From Mycoplasma seminis (GTDB lineage: Bacteria > Bacillota_I > Bacilli_A > Mycoplasmatales > Metamycoplasmataceae): 64,000 bases of DNA. Positions 1 through 9,216 of the stretch are shown one piece after another. The position numbers and the translations under genes are program-made. The notes under the pieces were generated by a model. It was not told the origin of the DNA and searched no databases. It was given only the letters and a program-made list of their open reading frames with translations. Where the stretch lies: assembly GCF_030718845.1 (NCBI RefSeq), contig NZ_CP132191.1, forward strand, positions 930,001-994,000. Reading direction: 5' to 3'. The stretch's first letter is position 1, and every line of letters begins with the position of its first letter.

Positions 1-440
1 TCAAAAAGACAAGTAAATATTGCTTAGTTACATTGCTAGAAAGAAAAACTAGAATGTTATTTGCGATGTATTCTAAAAGAGATGCAGTCTCCGTCAGATT
101 AGCGCTTGAAAAGCTGATATGCAAATATAGCTTGAAAATTCTAACTTTAACAATGGACAATGGTTTAGAAAATTCTGAACTTCATAAAGTAAAATCCATA
201 AAAGAATTTTATGTATGTGACCCTTATTCTTCATGACAAAAAGGAAGTTTAGAAAACGCACATAAAGAGATTAGAAAGATTATTCCAAAAGGTTATGAAC
301 CACAGTTTATTTGTGAAAATTTCATATTTGAATTAATTGATTCAATTAATAAAGATAAACGAAATTATTACTTTGAAAATAGTCAATATCCAGTTAGAAT
401 TTCACCATTTGAATTATTTAAAAATTACACAAAAATTTAA
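1..440 (+). CDS. IS30-family transposase, C-terminal part (5' end outside window)
   Basis: The reading frame is open from the window start and ends with TAA at 438-440. A UGA at 235-237 must be read as Trp. It encodes the last ~145 residues of a DDE integrase-type transposase: the second Asp lies in TMDNGLE and the Glu in the GSLENAHKEIRKI context, followed by the usual short tail ending ISPFELFKN. This pattern fits IS30-family transposases of mycoplasmas. Whether the copy is intact cannot be judged because the N-terminus is missing. Confidence 0.75.
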
Positions 441-598
441 AAAATTGGCTCAAAAAATAAGCCGAAACGACCCTGTCGTGTATTTTAACATACCCATTTT
501 TTAAAAACTTGATAAAATTTAAAAAGAATTTTCACATTTTATGAAATTACACATTAAGTAGAAAGCCAATCTTTTAATTAATCGTAAAAATAAAAAAG

Positions 599-984
599 TG
601 TGAAATAACCTGTATTTTGTCACCCCTGCTAATAACCTGTATTTTGTCACCCCCCATGAATTTTCATTTATTTTTTTTAATTAAATGTAATAAAAAATCA
701 GACTTAATAGAATTTCAATTAAAAATGAATAAATTTTGCTTTAAAAAGTTGAAATCAATAAGAAATAAAGCGTTATTTAATTTTTTTTTAAAAAATCCTC
801 ATCAAAAGTAAAAATGTCATTTAAACATACCAAAATAATATGCTAATAAAGGGAACAATTTAATATATAGCAGAATATAAAAGTATGAATTCAATGCAAA
901 ATATCAATATATTTTAGAGATTATTAAAGATTTTTTAAAGGTTATGAATTATGAAAAGAGTGACAAAATACAGGTTATTCTACA
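599..984. mobile_element. 386-bp non-autonomous element (MITE) with IS1202/ISNCY-like ends
   Basis: The left end begins TGTGAAATAACCTGTATTTT and the right end, read inward on the minus strand, begins TGTAGAATAACCTGTATTTT; both continue GTCAC. A second direct copy of AATAACCTGTATTTTGTCAC lies 27 bp inside the left end. No transposase is encoded; the interior is AT-rich with only short open frames. The same end architecture (two left copies 27 bp apart, one inverted right copy) is seen in the complete element at 12727-14425. A 38-bp target duplication is only partly visible: its last 15 bases match (584-598 and 1008-1022), while the first 23 do not. Confidence 0.65.
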
Positions 985-1020
985 CTAAATTTCATAATAA
1001 TTTTTTTGTAAAAATAAAAA

Positions 1021-1040
1021 AGCCAAGCTTTCGCTTGACT
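1021..1040 (-). terminator. rplO operon terminator
   Basis: On the minus strand an 8-bp stem (AGTCAAGC/GCTTGGCT, one G-U pair) with a GAAA tetraloop is followed by a T-rich tract at 1010-1020. It lies 13 bp after the rplO stop codon and closes the S10/spc operon. Confidence 0.75.
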
Positions 1041-1052
1041 CTGAAATGATTA

Positions 1053-1493
1053 TTATAATTCGTGAATTGTTCCACCAACTTTTTCGAATGCTTCTTTAGC
1101 TGAAGCTGAAGCTTTGTGAACGTAAATTGTTAATTTTTTAGTAATTTCACCGTTTCCTAATAATTTAACAGGCATTTGTCTTTTGATTAAGTTTGAATCG
1201 AATAATGCTTCTAGAGTAACTGTATCACCGTCGTTAAATTTGTTTTCTAAATCTGAAAGGTTGATAACTTGGTATTCAATGTGGTTAACGTTGTTAAATC
1301 CACGTTTTCCAATTCTACGGAATCAAGGAGTTTGTCCCCCTTCGAATCCTAATCTGTGTCCCTTACGTTTGTTTTGTCCTGATTGTCCTTTACCAGCTTG
1401 TTTACCTTTTCCGGCAGCGTGTCCTCTACCTTTACGGTGTTTTTCTGGTCTTGAACCATCAGCAAATTTTAAGTTATTTAATTTGATAGCCAT
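1053..1493 (-). CDS. rplO: 50S ribosomal protein L15
   Basis: 146 residues, the usual length for L15. The start reads [14 protein letters not shown] and the C-terminus ends GGTIHEL. The Gly-rich N-terminal half ([20 protein letters not shown]) is typical of L15, which helps assemble the large subunit. A UGA Trp codon follows GQTP. It is the last gene of this operon and is followed directly by a terminator; in most bacteria secY follows, but here secY is 24 kb away. Confidence 0.92.
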
Positions 1494-1494
1494 A

Positions 1495-2124
1495 TTATTG
1501 TAAATCCTTTACATTTTTATCTCTAATTTCAGCAATTTCTTCAACTGTTCTTAAGTTTTCTAAAGCTTTAACTGTAGCTTTAACTACGTTAGCTTTTGAA
1601 CGTGAACCGTATGTTTTAGTAACGATATCTGTGTATCCTGCAAGCTCTACTACAGCACGAACTGTACCTGAAGCGATAAGTCCTTTTCCTTTAGGAGCTG
1701 GTTTTAATAAAACATTTGAAGCTAAGAATTTTGCTTTAATTTCGTGAGGGATTGTACCGTTAACAACTGGTACTGAAACAAGGTTGTTTTGAGCATCTTT
1801 GATAGCTTTTCTAATTGCATCTGGAACTTCGTTTGCTTTTCCGTGTCCATATCCAACTAAACCTTTTTTGTTTCCTACAACTACGAAAGCTGAAAAGCTG
1901 AATCTTCTTCCACCTTTAACAACTTTTGTAACACGAGCAATATCAACTACTTTTTCTGTAAATTCAGATTCAAATTTTTGAGCACGTGGTTTTCTAGCAC
2001 CTGCATTACGACGTGGACGTTGTTGTTCTGAACCTTCTGAAGTTTTTCTTGGAGCTCTAACTTTTTTAGCTACAACTTCTTGTGTTCCAGAAACTTCTTT
2101 TTTAACTTCTTTATTGTTTTCCAT
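1495..2124 (-). CDS. rpsE: 30S ribosomal protein S5, N-terminally extended
   Basis: 209 residues against about 166 for typical S5. The S5 core begins around residue 55 ([18 protein letters not shown]) with GGRRFSF and the [17 protein letters not shown] segment that lines the small-subunit accuracy centre. The first ~50 residues are an added, highly charged, low-complexity tail rich in Lys, Glu and Arg. The stop is 2 bp before rplO, and there is no rpmD between the two genes. Confidence 0.93.
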   Translation of the reverse strand: MENNKEVKKEVSGTQEVVAKKVRAPRKTSEGSEQQRPRRNAGARKPRAQKFESEFTEKVVDIARVTKVVKGGRRFSFSAFVVVGNKKGLVGYGHGKANEVPDAIRKAIKDAQNNLVSVPVVNGTIPHEIKAKFLASNVLLKPAPKGKGLIASGTVRAVVELAGYTDIVTKTYGSRSKANVVKATVKALENLRTVEEIAEIRDKNVKDLQ

Positions 2125-2474
2125 TAGAATTTAACTCCTTGTTCTCTAACTGCATCTGCGAAAGCTTTTACTCTACCGTGGTATAAGTATCCACCACGAT
2201 CGAATACAACTTCTTTGATTCCTGCTTTAACCATTTCTTGACCGAATTTCTTACCTAATTCTGCGGCAGCAGCAACATTACCAGCGTATACACCTTTTTG
2301 TAAAGTTGTAGCTGAAAGTAATGTAACACCTTTTGTGTCATCGATAACTTGAGCGTAAAAGTTTTGGTGTGATTTGAACACATTTAAACGTGGTTTAGCA
2401 GCTGTACCACTGATGTGTTGACGTAAACGTACATGTTTAACTTTTCTAGCTGCGTTTCTTGATTTTGCTTTCAT
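2124..2474 (-). CDS. rplR: 50S ribosomal protein L18
   Basis: 116 residues; L18 binds 5S rRNA in the central protuberance. Recognisable by the basic N-terminus ([18 protein letters not shown]) and the C-terminal [21 protein letters not shown] signature. The ATG at 2474 is preferred over an in-frame GTG three codons upstream, because an AGGTG sequence sits at Shine-Dalgarno distance. It overlaps the rpsE start by one base (TAATG). Confidence 0.92.
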   Translation of the reverse strand: MKAKSRNAARKVKHVRLRQHISGTAAKPRLNVFKSHQNFYAQVIDDTKGVTLLSATTLQKGVYAGNVAAAAELGKKFGQEMVKAGIKEVVFDRGGYLYHGRVKAFADAVREQGVKF

Positions 2475-2498
2475 ATTTTTCACCTAACAACTTCTAGA

Positions 2499-3038
2499 TT
2501 ATTTAGAAGCTGTTTTCCCTTCTTTACGTCTAATTTTTTCGCCTTTGTAAGAAATACCTTTACCTGAGTAAACATTAGGTTTTCTAATTCCTCTAACAAC
2601 AGCAGCAAATTGCCCAACAACTTCTTTATTGTTTCCGAATACAGAAATTTCTGTTGGTTTAGCAACTGTAACTTTTAATTCAGCAGGAACTGTTTTTGTA
2701 ACTGGGTGTGAGTAACCAGCATTAACAATTAATTGATCACCTCTTAATTCAGCTTTGTATCCAACCCCTTTAATTTCAAGGTCGATTTGGAATCCTTCAG
2801 AAACCCCTTTAATCATGTTTGCGATTAAAGCGTTTGTTGTTCCGTGTAATTGTTTTGTGTGTTTTTCTTCATTTGCACGTACAGTTGTAACTAAGTTACC
2901 TTCTACGTTAACTGTGATTAATGGACTAAAAACTCTTTCTAATGTTCCGTTTTTACCTGAAACTGTTACTTTGTTTCCATCTACTGTTACTGTTGTACCA
3001 GCAGGAACTGTGATAACACGATTTCCAACACGTGACAT
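2499..3038 (-). CDS. rplF: 50S ribosomal protein L6
   Basis: 179 residues, normal length. Starts MSRVGNRVI and has the two L6 repeats, ending in the conserved RKPNVYSGKGISYKGEKIRRKEGKT region that contacts 23S rRNA near the factor-binding site. It lies between rpsH and rplR in the classic spc order, and no unusual feature was seen. Confidence 0.94.
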   Translation of the reverse strand: MSRVGNRVITVPAGTTVTVDGNKVTVSGKNGTLERVFSPLITVNVEGNLVTTVRANEEKHTKQLHGTTNALIANMIKGVSEGFQIDLEIKGVGYKAELRGDQLIVNAGYSHPVTKTVPAELKVTVAKPTEISVFGNNKEVVGQFAAVVRGIRKPNVYSGKGISYKGEKIRRKEGKTASK

Positions 3039-3050
3039 ATAAACTACCTA

Positions 3051-3443
3051 TCAAATGTAAGCGATAACTTCACCACCTACATTTTCCTTTCTAGCTTCTT
3101 TTCCTGTCATAAGTCCTTTTGATGTAGAAATAATAACTGTACCAAATCCTGAAATAACACTTGGAATTTCTTCAGCTTTAACATAAACTCTAAGACCTGG
3201 TTTTGAAACTCTCTTGAAGTCAACGATAGCTGATTTATTTTTCTTGTATTTTAATGTAACAAGGATGTTTTTATCAACACCTTCACCTTCAACACTATAT
3301 GATGCAATGTACCCTTCATCTAAAATAAGCTTAACAATAGCTTCTTTTTGTTTTGAGTAAGGAATTGTAACTGTTTTATGTTTTCTTGTGTTAGCGTTCT
3401 TAATACGAACAACTAAATCTGCAATTGGATCTGTAATAAACAT
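3051..3443 (-). CDS. rpsH: 30S ribosomal protein S8
   Basis: 130 residues from the ATG at 3443 ([17 protein letters not shown]); an upstream in-frame TTG would add three residues but is unlikely. The C-terminus has the S8 signature [12 protein letters not shown] and GGEVIAYI. S8 organises the central domain of 16S rRNA and in many bacteria represses the spc operon. The start lies 2 bp beyond the rpsN stop codon. Confidence 0.94.
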   Translation of the reverse strand: MFITDPIADLVVRIKNANTRKHKTVTIPYSKQKEAIVKLILDEGYIASYSVEGEGVDKNILVTLKYKKNKSAIVDFKRVSKPGLRVYVKAEEIPSVISGFGTVIISTSKGLMTGKEARKENVGGEVIAYI

Positions 3444-3445
3444 AA

Positions 3446-3631
3446 TTATCAACTCGCTTTCTTCATACCTGGAATCTTACCTTCGTGAGCAAGATTTCTA
3501 AAACAGATACGACATACTTTATATTTTCTTAATACTGAGTGTGGACGTCCACATAATTCACAACGTGTGTAAGCACGTGTAGAGAATTTAGGTTGACGTT
3601 TTGCTTTCTCGATTAATGCTTTTCTAGCCAT
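3446..3631 (-). CDS. rpsN: 30S ribosomal protein S14, zinc-binding type Z
   Basis: 61 residues with the zinc knuckle CELC...CRIC, typical of short C+ S14 proteins. The conserved last residue is Trp (PGMKKASW), encoded by UGA at 3449-3451, with the true stop TAA at 3446-3448; reading UGA as stop would remove exactly this residue. This is one of the clearest single demonstrations of translation table 4 in the window. Confidence 0.94.
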
Positions 3632-4176
3632 TATTTAGCTCCTTTTTTGTCAAATGGTACACCAATGCTTTCAAGTAATGTTTTAGCTTCTGCATCAGTT
3701 TTTGCGCTTGTTACAATAATAACATCAAGTCCTTTAATTCTACGGATTTTGTCAAATTCGATTTCTGGGAAGATGATTTCTTCTTTAATTCCTAAGTTGT
3801 AGTTTCCTCTTCCATCGAAAGCTTTAGGGTTAGCTCCACGGAAGTCACGAATACGAGGCATTGCTACGTTGATTAATTTGTCTAAGAAATCTCACATTCT
3901 TTCTCTACGAAGTGTAACTTTTCCACCCATAGGCATTCCTTCACGTAATTTTCATGAAGCGTTTGATTTCTTAGCTGTTGTTTGATATGGTTTTTGTGAT
4001 GAAATTAATGTTAATTCATTTAAAACTTCTTCGATTGCTTTTGAGTTATTGATTTCTTTACCAGCAGTCATGTTTAATACTACTTTTTCAATTCTTGGAA
4101 CTTCCATTGTTGATTTGTAATTGTATTTTTCTTTTAAAGCAGGAACTGCTTTTTCTAAATAAACGTCTTTAAGCAT
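3631..4176 (-). CDS. rplE: 50S ribosomal protein L5
   Basis: 181 residues, normal for L5, which binds 5S rRNA and contacts the small subunit. The N-terminal part ([17 protein letters not shown]...[10 protein letters not shown]) and the C-terminal part ([24 protein letters not shown]) are joined across two UGA Trp codons (SNAS-W-KLREG and RERM-W-DFL), so the gene looks broken under the standard code. It overlaps the rpsN start by one base. Confidence 0.94.
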
Positions 4177-4177
4177 A

Positions 4178-4510
4178 TTAGATTTCCTTTCCTGTCTTTC
4201 TTGCTACTCTTACTTTGTTTCCTTTAGCATCAACTTTGTATCCAATTTTTGAAGATTGAGCAGGTTTGTCTTTAGTTGCTTTTTTAATTAATAATTGCAC
4301 GTTTGAAACATGAATTGGAGCTTCTTTTTCTGTAATTGAACCGTCTTGGTTTTGTTGTGAAGGTTTGTTGTGTTTTTTAATAAAGTTTAATCCTTTAACG
4401 ATAACTTTATTTTCTTTGTGTAATACTTTTTCAATTGTTCCTGTTTGACCTTTTTCTTTACCAGCAATAACGATTACTTCGTCATTTTTTCTAAGTTTAA
4501 TTTTGTTCAT
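4178..4510 (-). CDS. rplX: 50S ribosomal protein L24
   Basis: 110 residues starting [21 protein letters not shown] with the KOW motif ([13 protein letters not shown]). L24 is an assembly initiator protein of the large subunit. The gene is 1 bp upstream of rplE and 18 bp downstream of rplN. Confidence 0.93.
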   Translation of the reverse strand: MNKIKLRKNDEVIVIAGKEKGQTGTIEKVLHKENKVIVKGLNFIKKHNKPSQQNQDGSITEKEAPIHVSNVQLLIKKATKDKPAQSSKIGYKVDAKGNKVRVARKTGKEI

Positions 4511-4528
4511 AATTTAATTTCCTTAATC

Positions 4529-4894
4529 CTATAAAACTTCTGGTGCAAGTGAAACAATTTTAGGGAATTTTTCACGGATTTCACGTGCAACTGGTCCGAA
4601 TACACGAGTACCACGTGGAGTTAAGTCCTCTTTAAGTAATACAACAGCGTTATCATCAAAACGGATGTATGAACCGTTATCACGGTGAATTCCGTATGAT
4701 GTTCTAACAACAACAGCTTTAACCACTTGACCTTCTTTTACCATTCCGTTAGGAATAGCTTTTTTAACTGAACATACAATAATATCACCAATATTTGCTA
4801 CTTTTTTCTTTGATCCACCTAAGATACGGATAACTCCGATTTCTTTAGCACCTGAGTTATCAGCAACGTTTGCTCTTGATAATTCTTGAATCAT
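4529..4894 (-). CDS. rplN: 50S ribosomal protein L14
   Basis: 121 residues starting [18 protein letters not shown], with the conserved [24 protein letters not shown] and [11 protein letters not shown] segments. L14 sits at the subunit interface. It shares a TAATG overlap with rpsQ; nothing unusual was seen. Confidence 0.95.
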   Translation of the reverse strand: MIQELSRANVADNSGAKEIGVIRILGGSKKKVANIGDIIVCSVKKAIPNGMVKEGQVVKAVVVRTSYGIHRDNGSYIRFDDNAVVLLKEDLTPRGTRVFGPVAREIREKFPKIVSLAPEVL

Positions 4895-5163
4895 TAGTTT
4901 TGTCCTTCTGCAGCTTGTTGTTTAACTTCAACTAGTCTGAAGTGTTTTGTTCTTGAAAGTGGTCTTGTTTCCATGATTAAAACAACATCTCCTAATTGAG
5001 CAACTTGATTTTCATCGTGAACTGCGAATCTTTTTGTTGATTTGTAACGTTTTGAGTATAATGGGTGAGTTTTGTATGTATCAACTGCAACAATAATTGT
5101 TTTAGCTGATTTACCAGCAGAAACAACTGTACCAACAAGTGTTTTTCTTGTGTTTCTTTCCAT
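4894..5163 (-). CDS. rpsQ: 30S ribosomal protein S17
   Basis: 89 residues starting [15 protein letters not shown]; an OB-fold protein that binds the 5' domain of 16S rRNA. Conserved pieces include [19 protein letters not shown] and [20 protein letters not shown]. It is followed by rplN with a one-base overlap. Confidence 0.94.
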   Translation of the reverse strand: MERNTRKTLVGTVVSAGKSAKTIIVAVDTYKTHPLYSKRYKSTKRFAVHDENQVAQLGDVVLIMETRPLSRTKHFRLVEVKQQAAEGQN

Positions 5164-5165
5164 AA

Positions 5166-5360
5166 TTATTTAGCTCCTTTTTTTTCGTTTAAAGCTGTAA
5201 GAGCTTTAGCGATGTCTTTTCTAATAAGTGCAATTTTGTGTGTTTCTTTTAAATCACCTGTAACATTTCTGTATCTTAAAGTAAATAATTCTGCCTTAAG
5301 TTGAGCTACTAATTCTTGTAATTCTTCAACTGATTTTTCTTTTAATTCTTTGTAAAGCAT
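5166..5360 (-). CDS. rpmC: 50S ribosomal protein L29
   Basis: 64 residues ([20 protein letters not shown]...), a two-helix protein at the peptide exit tunnel. The length is ordinary, unlike the long L29 fusions of some other mollicutes. The start codon overlaps the rplP stop by one base. Confidence 0.92.
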   Translation of the reverse strand: MLYKELKEKSVEELQELVAQLKAELFTLRYRNVTGDLKETHKIALIRKDIAKALTALNEKKGAK

Positions 5361-5779
5361 TATTTATCTCCTTCTCTTTTAACAATTCTTCATTTAACAG
5401 GTAATTTGTGACCAGCTAAACGTAAAGCATCACGTGCTACGTCTTCTGGAACTCCAGCAACTTCAAACATCATTGTGTCTACTTTAACTGCTGTATATCA
5501 TAATTCAGGTGTACCTTTACCTGATCCCATACGAACACCAATAGGTTTAGATGTTTTTGCAAAGTGTGGGAAGATACGGATAATAACTTGTCCTTCACGT
5601 CCCATTCTACGTGTAGCAGCGATACGAGCTGATTCGATTTGACGAGCTGTAACTCATGCTGAAGTTGTAGCTTGTAATCCGAATTCTCCAAATGCTACTG
5701 TGTTACCTTTAGTAGCTCTACGTTTGTCGTGTTTTACTAAGAAAGGTTTTCTATATTTTGTTCTTTTTGGTTGAAGCAT
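5360..5779 (-). CDS. rplP: 50S ribosomal protein L16
   Basis: 139 residues beginning [19 protein letters not shown]. Two UGA Trp codons fall in conserved places, including the C-terminal PVKWRIVKREG. L16 is needed for peptidyl-transferase-centre assembly and A-site tRNA positioning. It overlaps rpsC and rpmC by one base each (TAATG junctions), implying translational coupling. Confidence 0.94.
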
Positions 5780-6429
5780 TATTTATCTCCTTCCAAAATT
5801 TCACCTAATGATACTCATACTTTAACACCAATAGCACCGTATGTTGTTCTAGCTGTAGCTGTAGCATAGTCAACATTTTGTCTTAATGTGTGTAATTTCA
5901 TTTCACCTTCAGAATATCCTTCTGTACGAGCCATATCTACTCCGTTAAGACGACCACTAACAGCCGTCTTAATTCCTTTTGCTCCAGCACGCATCGCACC
6001 TCTAATAGCGATTTTTTGTGCTGAACGGAAACTTTCACGGTTTTCTAATTTTGTAGCAATCATTTCTGCAAGTAATTTTGCATTTAAATCAGGGTTTTTA
6101 AGTTCAACAACTTGAATGTTTACATTTAAGTTCTTGTTTTTTAAGTATTTTGTTAATTTAACTGTTAATTCTTGAACATTTTTTCCTTCTGTTCCAAGAA
6201 TTGCTGCTGGTTTAGCTGTGTGAAGAATAACTGTAACTTTATTATCTTTGTTACGTTTAACTTCAACTTTTCCGATTTGGTATTGACGTACTAATTTATC
6301 AAAGAATTTGTAGATTTTAGCATCTTCAACTAAATATGATCCAAAGTTGTTTTTATCTGCAAATCATGTTGAGTTATGTGCTTTTGTAACACCATAACGG
6401 AACCCATTAGGATTAACTTTTTGTCCCAT
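5779..6429 (-). CDS. rpsC: 30S ribosomal protein S3
   Basis: 216 residues starting [16 protein letters not shown], with a KH domain ([14 protein letters not shown]) and the C-terminal [17 protein letters not shown] motif characteristic of S3. Several UGA Trp codons split the frame under the standard code. S3 forms part of the mRNA entry tunnel. Confidence 0.95.
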
Positions 6430-6430
6430 A

Positions 6431-6772
6431 TTAATTTCTCTCCTCTAATACTACTGATAAATTTGATGTACGTTTTAAGATTGAGTAAGCACGTCCTTGA
6501 CTTCTTGGTTGGAATCTCTTAAGAGTAGGACCTTCATTTACATAAACTTCTTTTACATATAATTTAGTTGCATCCATACCGTGGTTGTGTGTAGCGTTTG
6601 CAACTGCTGATTCTAATAACTTGATAAAAATAGGAGCTGATTTTTTGTTTACATTGTGTAGAAGTCCTAAAGCTGTTGTAACATCTTTTCCCCTGAAAAG
6701 GTTTGCTACTAATTTAGCTTTAGAAACGCTAACTCTTTGTAATTTAACGTGTGCTTTTGCTTGTTGAGCCAT
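6431..6772 (-). CDS. rplV: 50S ribosomal protein L22
   Basis: 113 residues ([20 protein letters not shown]...), with the beta-hairpin that reaches the exit tunnel near FQPRSQGRAYSILKRTSNL. Its length is ordinary. It overlaps the rpsS stop by one base. Confidence 0.94.
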   Translation of the reverse strand: MAQQAKAHVKLQRVSVSKAKLVANLFRGKDVTTALGLLHNVNKKSAPIFIKLLESAVANATHNHGMDATKLYVKEVYVNEGPTLKRFQPRSQGRAYSILKRTSNLSVVLEERN

Positions 6773-7050
6773 TATTTCTTCTTACCTTTGTCTGCACCGT
6801 GTCCTGAGAATGTTCTAGTTGGTGCGAATTCTCCTAATTTGTGTCCTACCATATCATCTGTTACATAAACTTCGATGAATTGTTTACCGTTGTGTACAGC
6901 AAATGTTAATCCAACAAAGTCTGGGAAGATTGTAGAACGTCTTGATCAAGTTTTAATTGGTTTTTTTGGTGCTTTCCCTTGAACTACAGCATCAACTTTG
7001 TTAAGTAAATGTGCGTCAGCGAATGGACCTTTTTTAAGACTACGAGCCAT
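6772..7050 (-). CDS. rpsS: 30S ribosomal protein S19
   Basis: 92 residues starting [16 protein letters not shown] and ending in [18 protein letters not shown]19 sits in the small-subunit head. A UGA Trp codon lies in the conserved [11 protein letters not shown] segment. It is coupled to rplB by a one-base overlap. Confidence 0.94.
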
Positions 7051-7895
7051 TATTTAGAATCCTTTCTTCTTCTTAAAATAAGTTTATTTGAAGATTTCTT
7101 AGTTTTTCTTGTTTTAACTCCAAGAGCTTTTTTACCTCAAGGTGTAAGTGGAGCTTTACGTCCAACTGGTTGCTTACCTTCCCCTCCACCATGTGGGTGG
7201 TCTACAGGGTTCATTACTGATCCACGTACTGTAGGTCTAATACCTTTGTGTCTGTTGATTCCAGCTTTACCAACATTAACAAGTAAGTGTTCTTCGTTTC
7301 CTACAACACCAATTGTTGCACGACAACGAGCTAAGATACGACGTGTTTCACCTGATTTTAATCTTAACACTACGTATTTACCATCATCGTCTTTACCTAA
7401 GATTTGAGCTGAAGTTCCTGCTGAACGAGCAATAACTCCACCACCTCCAGGTTGCATTTCAATGTTGTGTACGAATGTACCTTCAGGAATGTTAGCTAAT
7501 GGTAAAGCGTTCCCTACCATGATGTCAGCTTCAGGTCCTGAAACTACGATTTGTCCTAATTTAATACCTTTAGGAGCAAGGATGTATCTTTTTTCTCCAT
7601 CTGCATATGCTAATAAACAAATGTTTGCTGATCTGTTTGGATCGTATTCAATTGTTTTAACAACAGCAGGGATGTTATCTTTATTACGTTTAAAGTCTAC
7701 AATTCTGTAGAATCTTTTAACACGCCCTCCGTGATGTCTAACAGTAATCTTACCTTGGTTGTTACGTCCAGCGTTATTTCTTAAATTCACTAAAAGTGAT
7801 TTTTCTGGAGCGTGACCTGATAAGTTTGCTCTGTAATCAAGAGAAGACATGTTTCTACGACCATTTGTCGTTGGCTTATAATGTTTAATCGCCAT
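7050..7895 (-). CDS. rplB: 50S ribosomal protein L2
   Basis: 281 residues starting [17 protein letters not shown]. It carries the catalytic-region signature [15 protein letters not shown] with the conserved His, followed by a UGA Trp (TPWGKKALG) that ends the frame early under the standard code. L2 is essential for subunit association and peptidyl transfer. An AAGGAG Shine-Dalgarno precedes it, next to a long hairpin in the rplW-rplB gap. Confidence 0.95.
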
Positions 7896-7912
7896 TTGTG
7901 TCTTTTCTCCTT

Positions 7913-7949
7913 TTGCTTAAAAATAGTTGGGGGTCTTTCTTTTAAGCAA
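7913..7949 (-). promoter_or_regulatory. Hairpin immediately upstream of rplB ribosome-binding site
   Basis: The rplW-rplB gap is 120 bp, whereas most other gaps in this operon are under 30 bp or negative. A perfect 10-bp inverted repeat (7913-7922 with 7940-7949) forms a hairpin ending a few bases before the rplB AAGGAG. Inside and beside it, a C-run (GACCCCC on the minus strand) can alternatively pair with GGGGT at 7957-7961. This looks like a translation-control or mRNA-processing element; its function is inferred only. Confidence 0.45.
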
Positions 7950-8015
7950 GTTTTTTACCCCATTAATTAAATATAAATATAAATTAAATTGTTCCGTAAG
8001 TTCATCGGAGTATTA

Positions 8016-8489
8016 TTATTCTCCACCAACTTTACGTTTTGTAGTAGGTTTTTTAGCTACTGTTTTTGTAACTTTTGTTGCTGTTGCTTTTTTAGCAGCA
8101 AGTTTTGCAGCTGCTTTCTTTTCAACATCAGCGCTTTTTGCAGCTTTAGCTGCTTTAGCTTCTTCTTTTGCTTGTGTTTCTTCAGCAACTACTTGTGCTT
8201 CTTCTTCATCACCTGGAACATAGTTAAGATCTTGTCCTGGTTTTAAAGTAACCATAGCTTTTTTGTAACGGTTTGTAAATCCGTGGAATCTTCCAACGTT
8301 TTTAGGTTTTTTATCAACTTTGATTGTTCTAACTGATTCTACTTTAACCCCGAAAATTGTTTCGATAGCTTCTGCGATTTGGTGTTTGTTAGCTTTGTAA
8401 TCTACTTTGAAAGTGTAAACTCCTTGTGCTCTTTGAATGTCTGATTTTTCAGTTAACACAGGGGCAATAATAACTCTTGTTAATTCCAT
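8016..8489 (-). CDS. rplW: 50S ribosomal protein L23 with long C-terminal tail
   Basis: 157 residues against ~95 for typical L23. The first ~95 residues are normal ([55 protein letters not shown]). From about residue 98 a low-complexity tail follows: first acidic (GDEEEAQVV), then Ala/Lys/Thr-rich and basic. L23 forms the docking site for trigger factor and SRP at the exit tunnel, so the tail probably lies near the exit. Overlaps rplD by one base. Confidence 0.93.
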   Translation of the reverse strand: MELTRVIIAPVLTEKSDIQRAQGVYTFKVDYKANKHQIAEAIETIFGVKVESVRTIKVDKKPKNVGRFHGFTNRYKKAMVTLKPGQDLNYVPGDEEEAQVVAEETQAKEEAKAAKAAKSADVEKKAAAKLAAKKATATKVTKTVAKKPTTKRKVGGE

Positions 8490-9214
8490 TATTTAACTTT
8501 CCCTTCTAATAGTTTTAAGCTTTCGTTTGAAATAACCATAACATCAGCTCCGATAATTCTTTCAACAGTTAATGAGTTAGCTTTTGATAAAACAACGTTT
8601 GGAATGTTTTTAGCTGATTTGAAAACTGTTTCGTTTTCTGTAACTACTAATACATTTTTAAAGTTATTAACTTTTAATTCAGCAAGTTTAGCAGCCATTG
8701 CTTTTGTTGAGATTGTATCTAATGCTAAATCATCAACAATAACAGCATTATCTTTAGCTAATAATGTTAATGCTGAAACAAATGCAGCAAGTTTAACTTT
8801 TCTGTTAACTTTTAATGAGTAGTTTCTGTTTGGTGTAGGACCAAATGCTCTACCACCACCAACGAATACTGGTGTACGTAATGAGCTTGTTCTAGCACGT
8901 CCTGTACCTTTTTGTCTTCATGGTTTTTTACCTGAACCAGAAACTTCAGCACGGTTCTTAACTTTGTGTGTTCCTTGTCTTCTTGAAGCTCTTTCTGAAA
9001 GAATAGAGTCAAAAATTGCTTGTTCGTAGATTTTTTCGCTTGCAAATAATTTTGCAGGTAATGTAGCTTTGAATGATGTTTTAGCAGCGTTTTTGTCTTT
9101 AACTACTGTAACTTTTGCTGATTTAGGTGCTGTTGCTTTAGCAGCAGTCTTTTTAGGAGCAGCTTTTTTAGCTGGTGCTTTAGTTGTTGTTGATTTTTTA
9201 ACTGTTTCAGCCAT
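8489..9214 (-). CDS. rplD: 50S ribosomal protein L4 with histone-like N-terminal extension
   Basis: 241 residues against ~207. The first ~50 residues are Ala/Lys/Thr-rich (repeated [11 protein letters not shown]-like runs), resembling a histone H1 tail. The L4 core follows: [19 protein letters not shown], then the [21 protein letters not shown] loop that enters the exit tunnel, joined by a UGA Trp to [13 protein letters not shown]4 autoregulates S10 operons in many bacteria. Confidence 0.93.
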
Positions 9215-9216
9215 AA

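Noticed and set aside
617-811. 64-codon frame inside the 386-bp element as a gene
   Set aside because: It starts within the terminal repeat, is low-complexity Phe/Lys-rich and has no ribosome-binding site.
1183-1503. Plus-strand 106-codon frame, and many similar ones opposite the ribosomal genes
   Set aside because: Shadow frames of minus-strand r-protein genes; no ribosome-binding site and no resemblance to proteins.
3631-4176. rplE, rplB, secY, polC and others as frameshifted pseudogenes
   Set aside because: All apparent breaks are UGA codons at positions where Trp fits; with table 4 the genes are intact.
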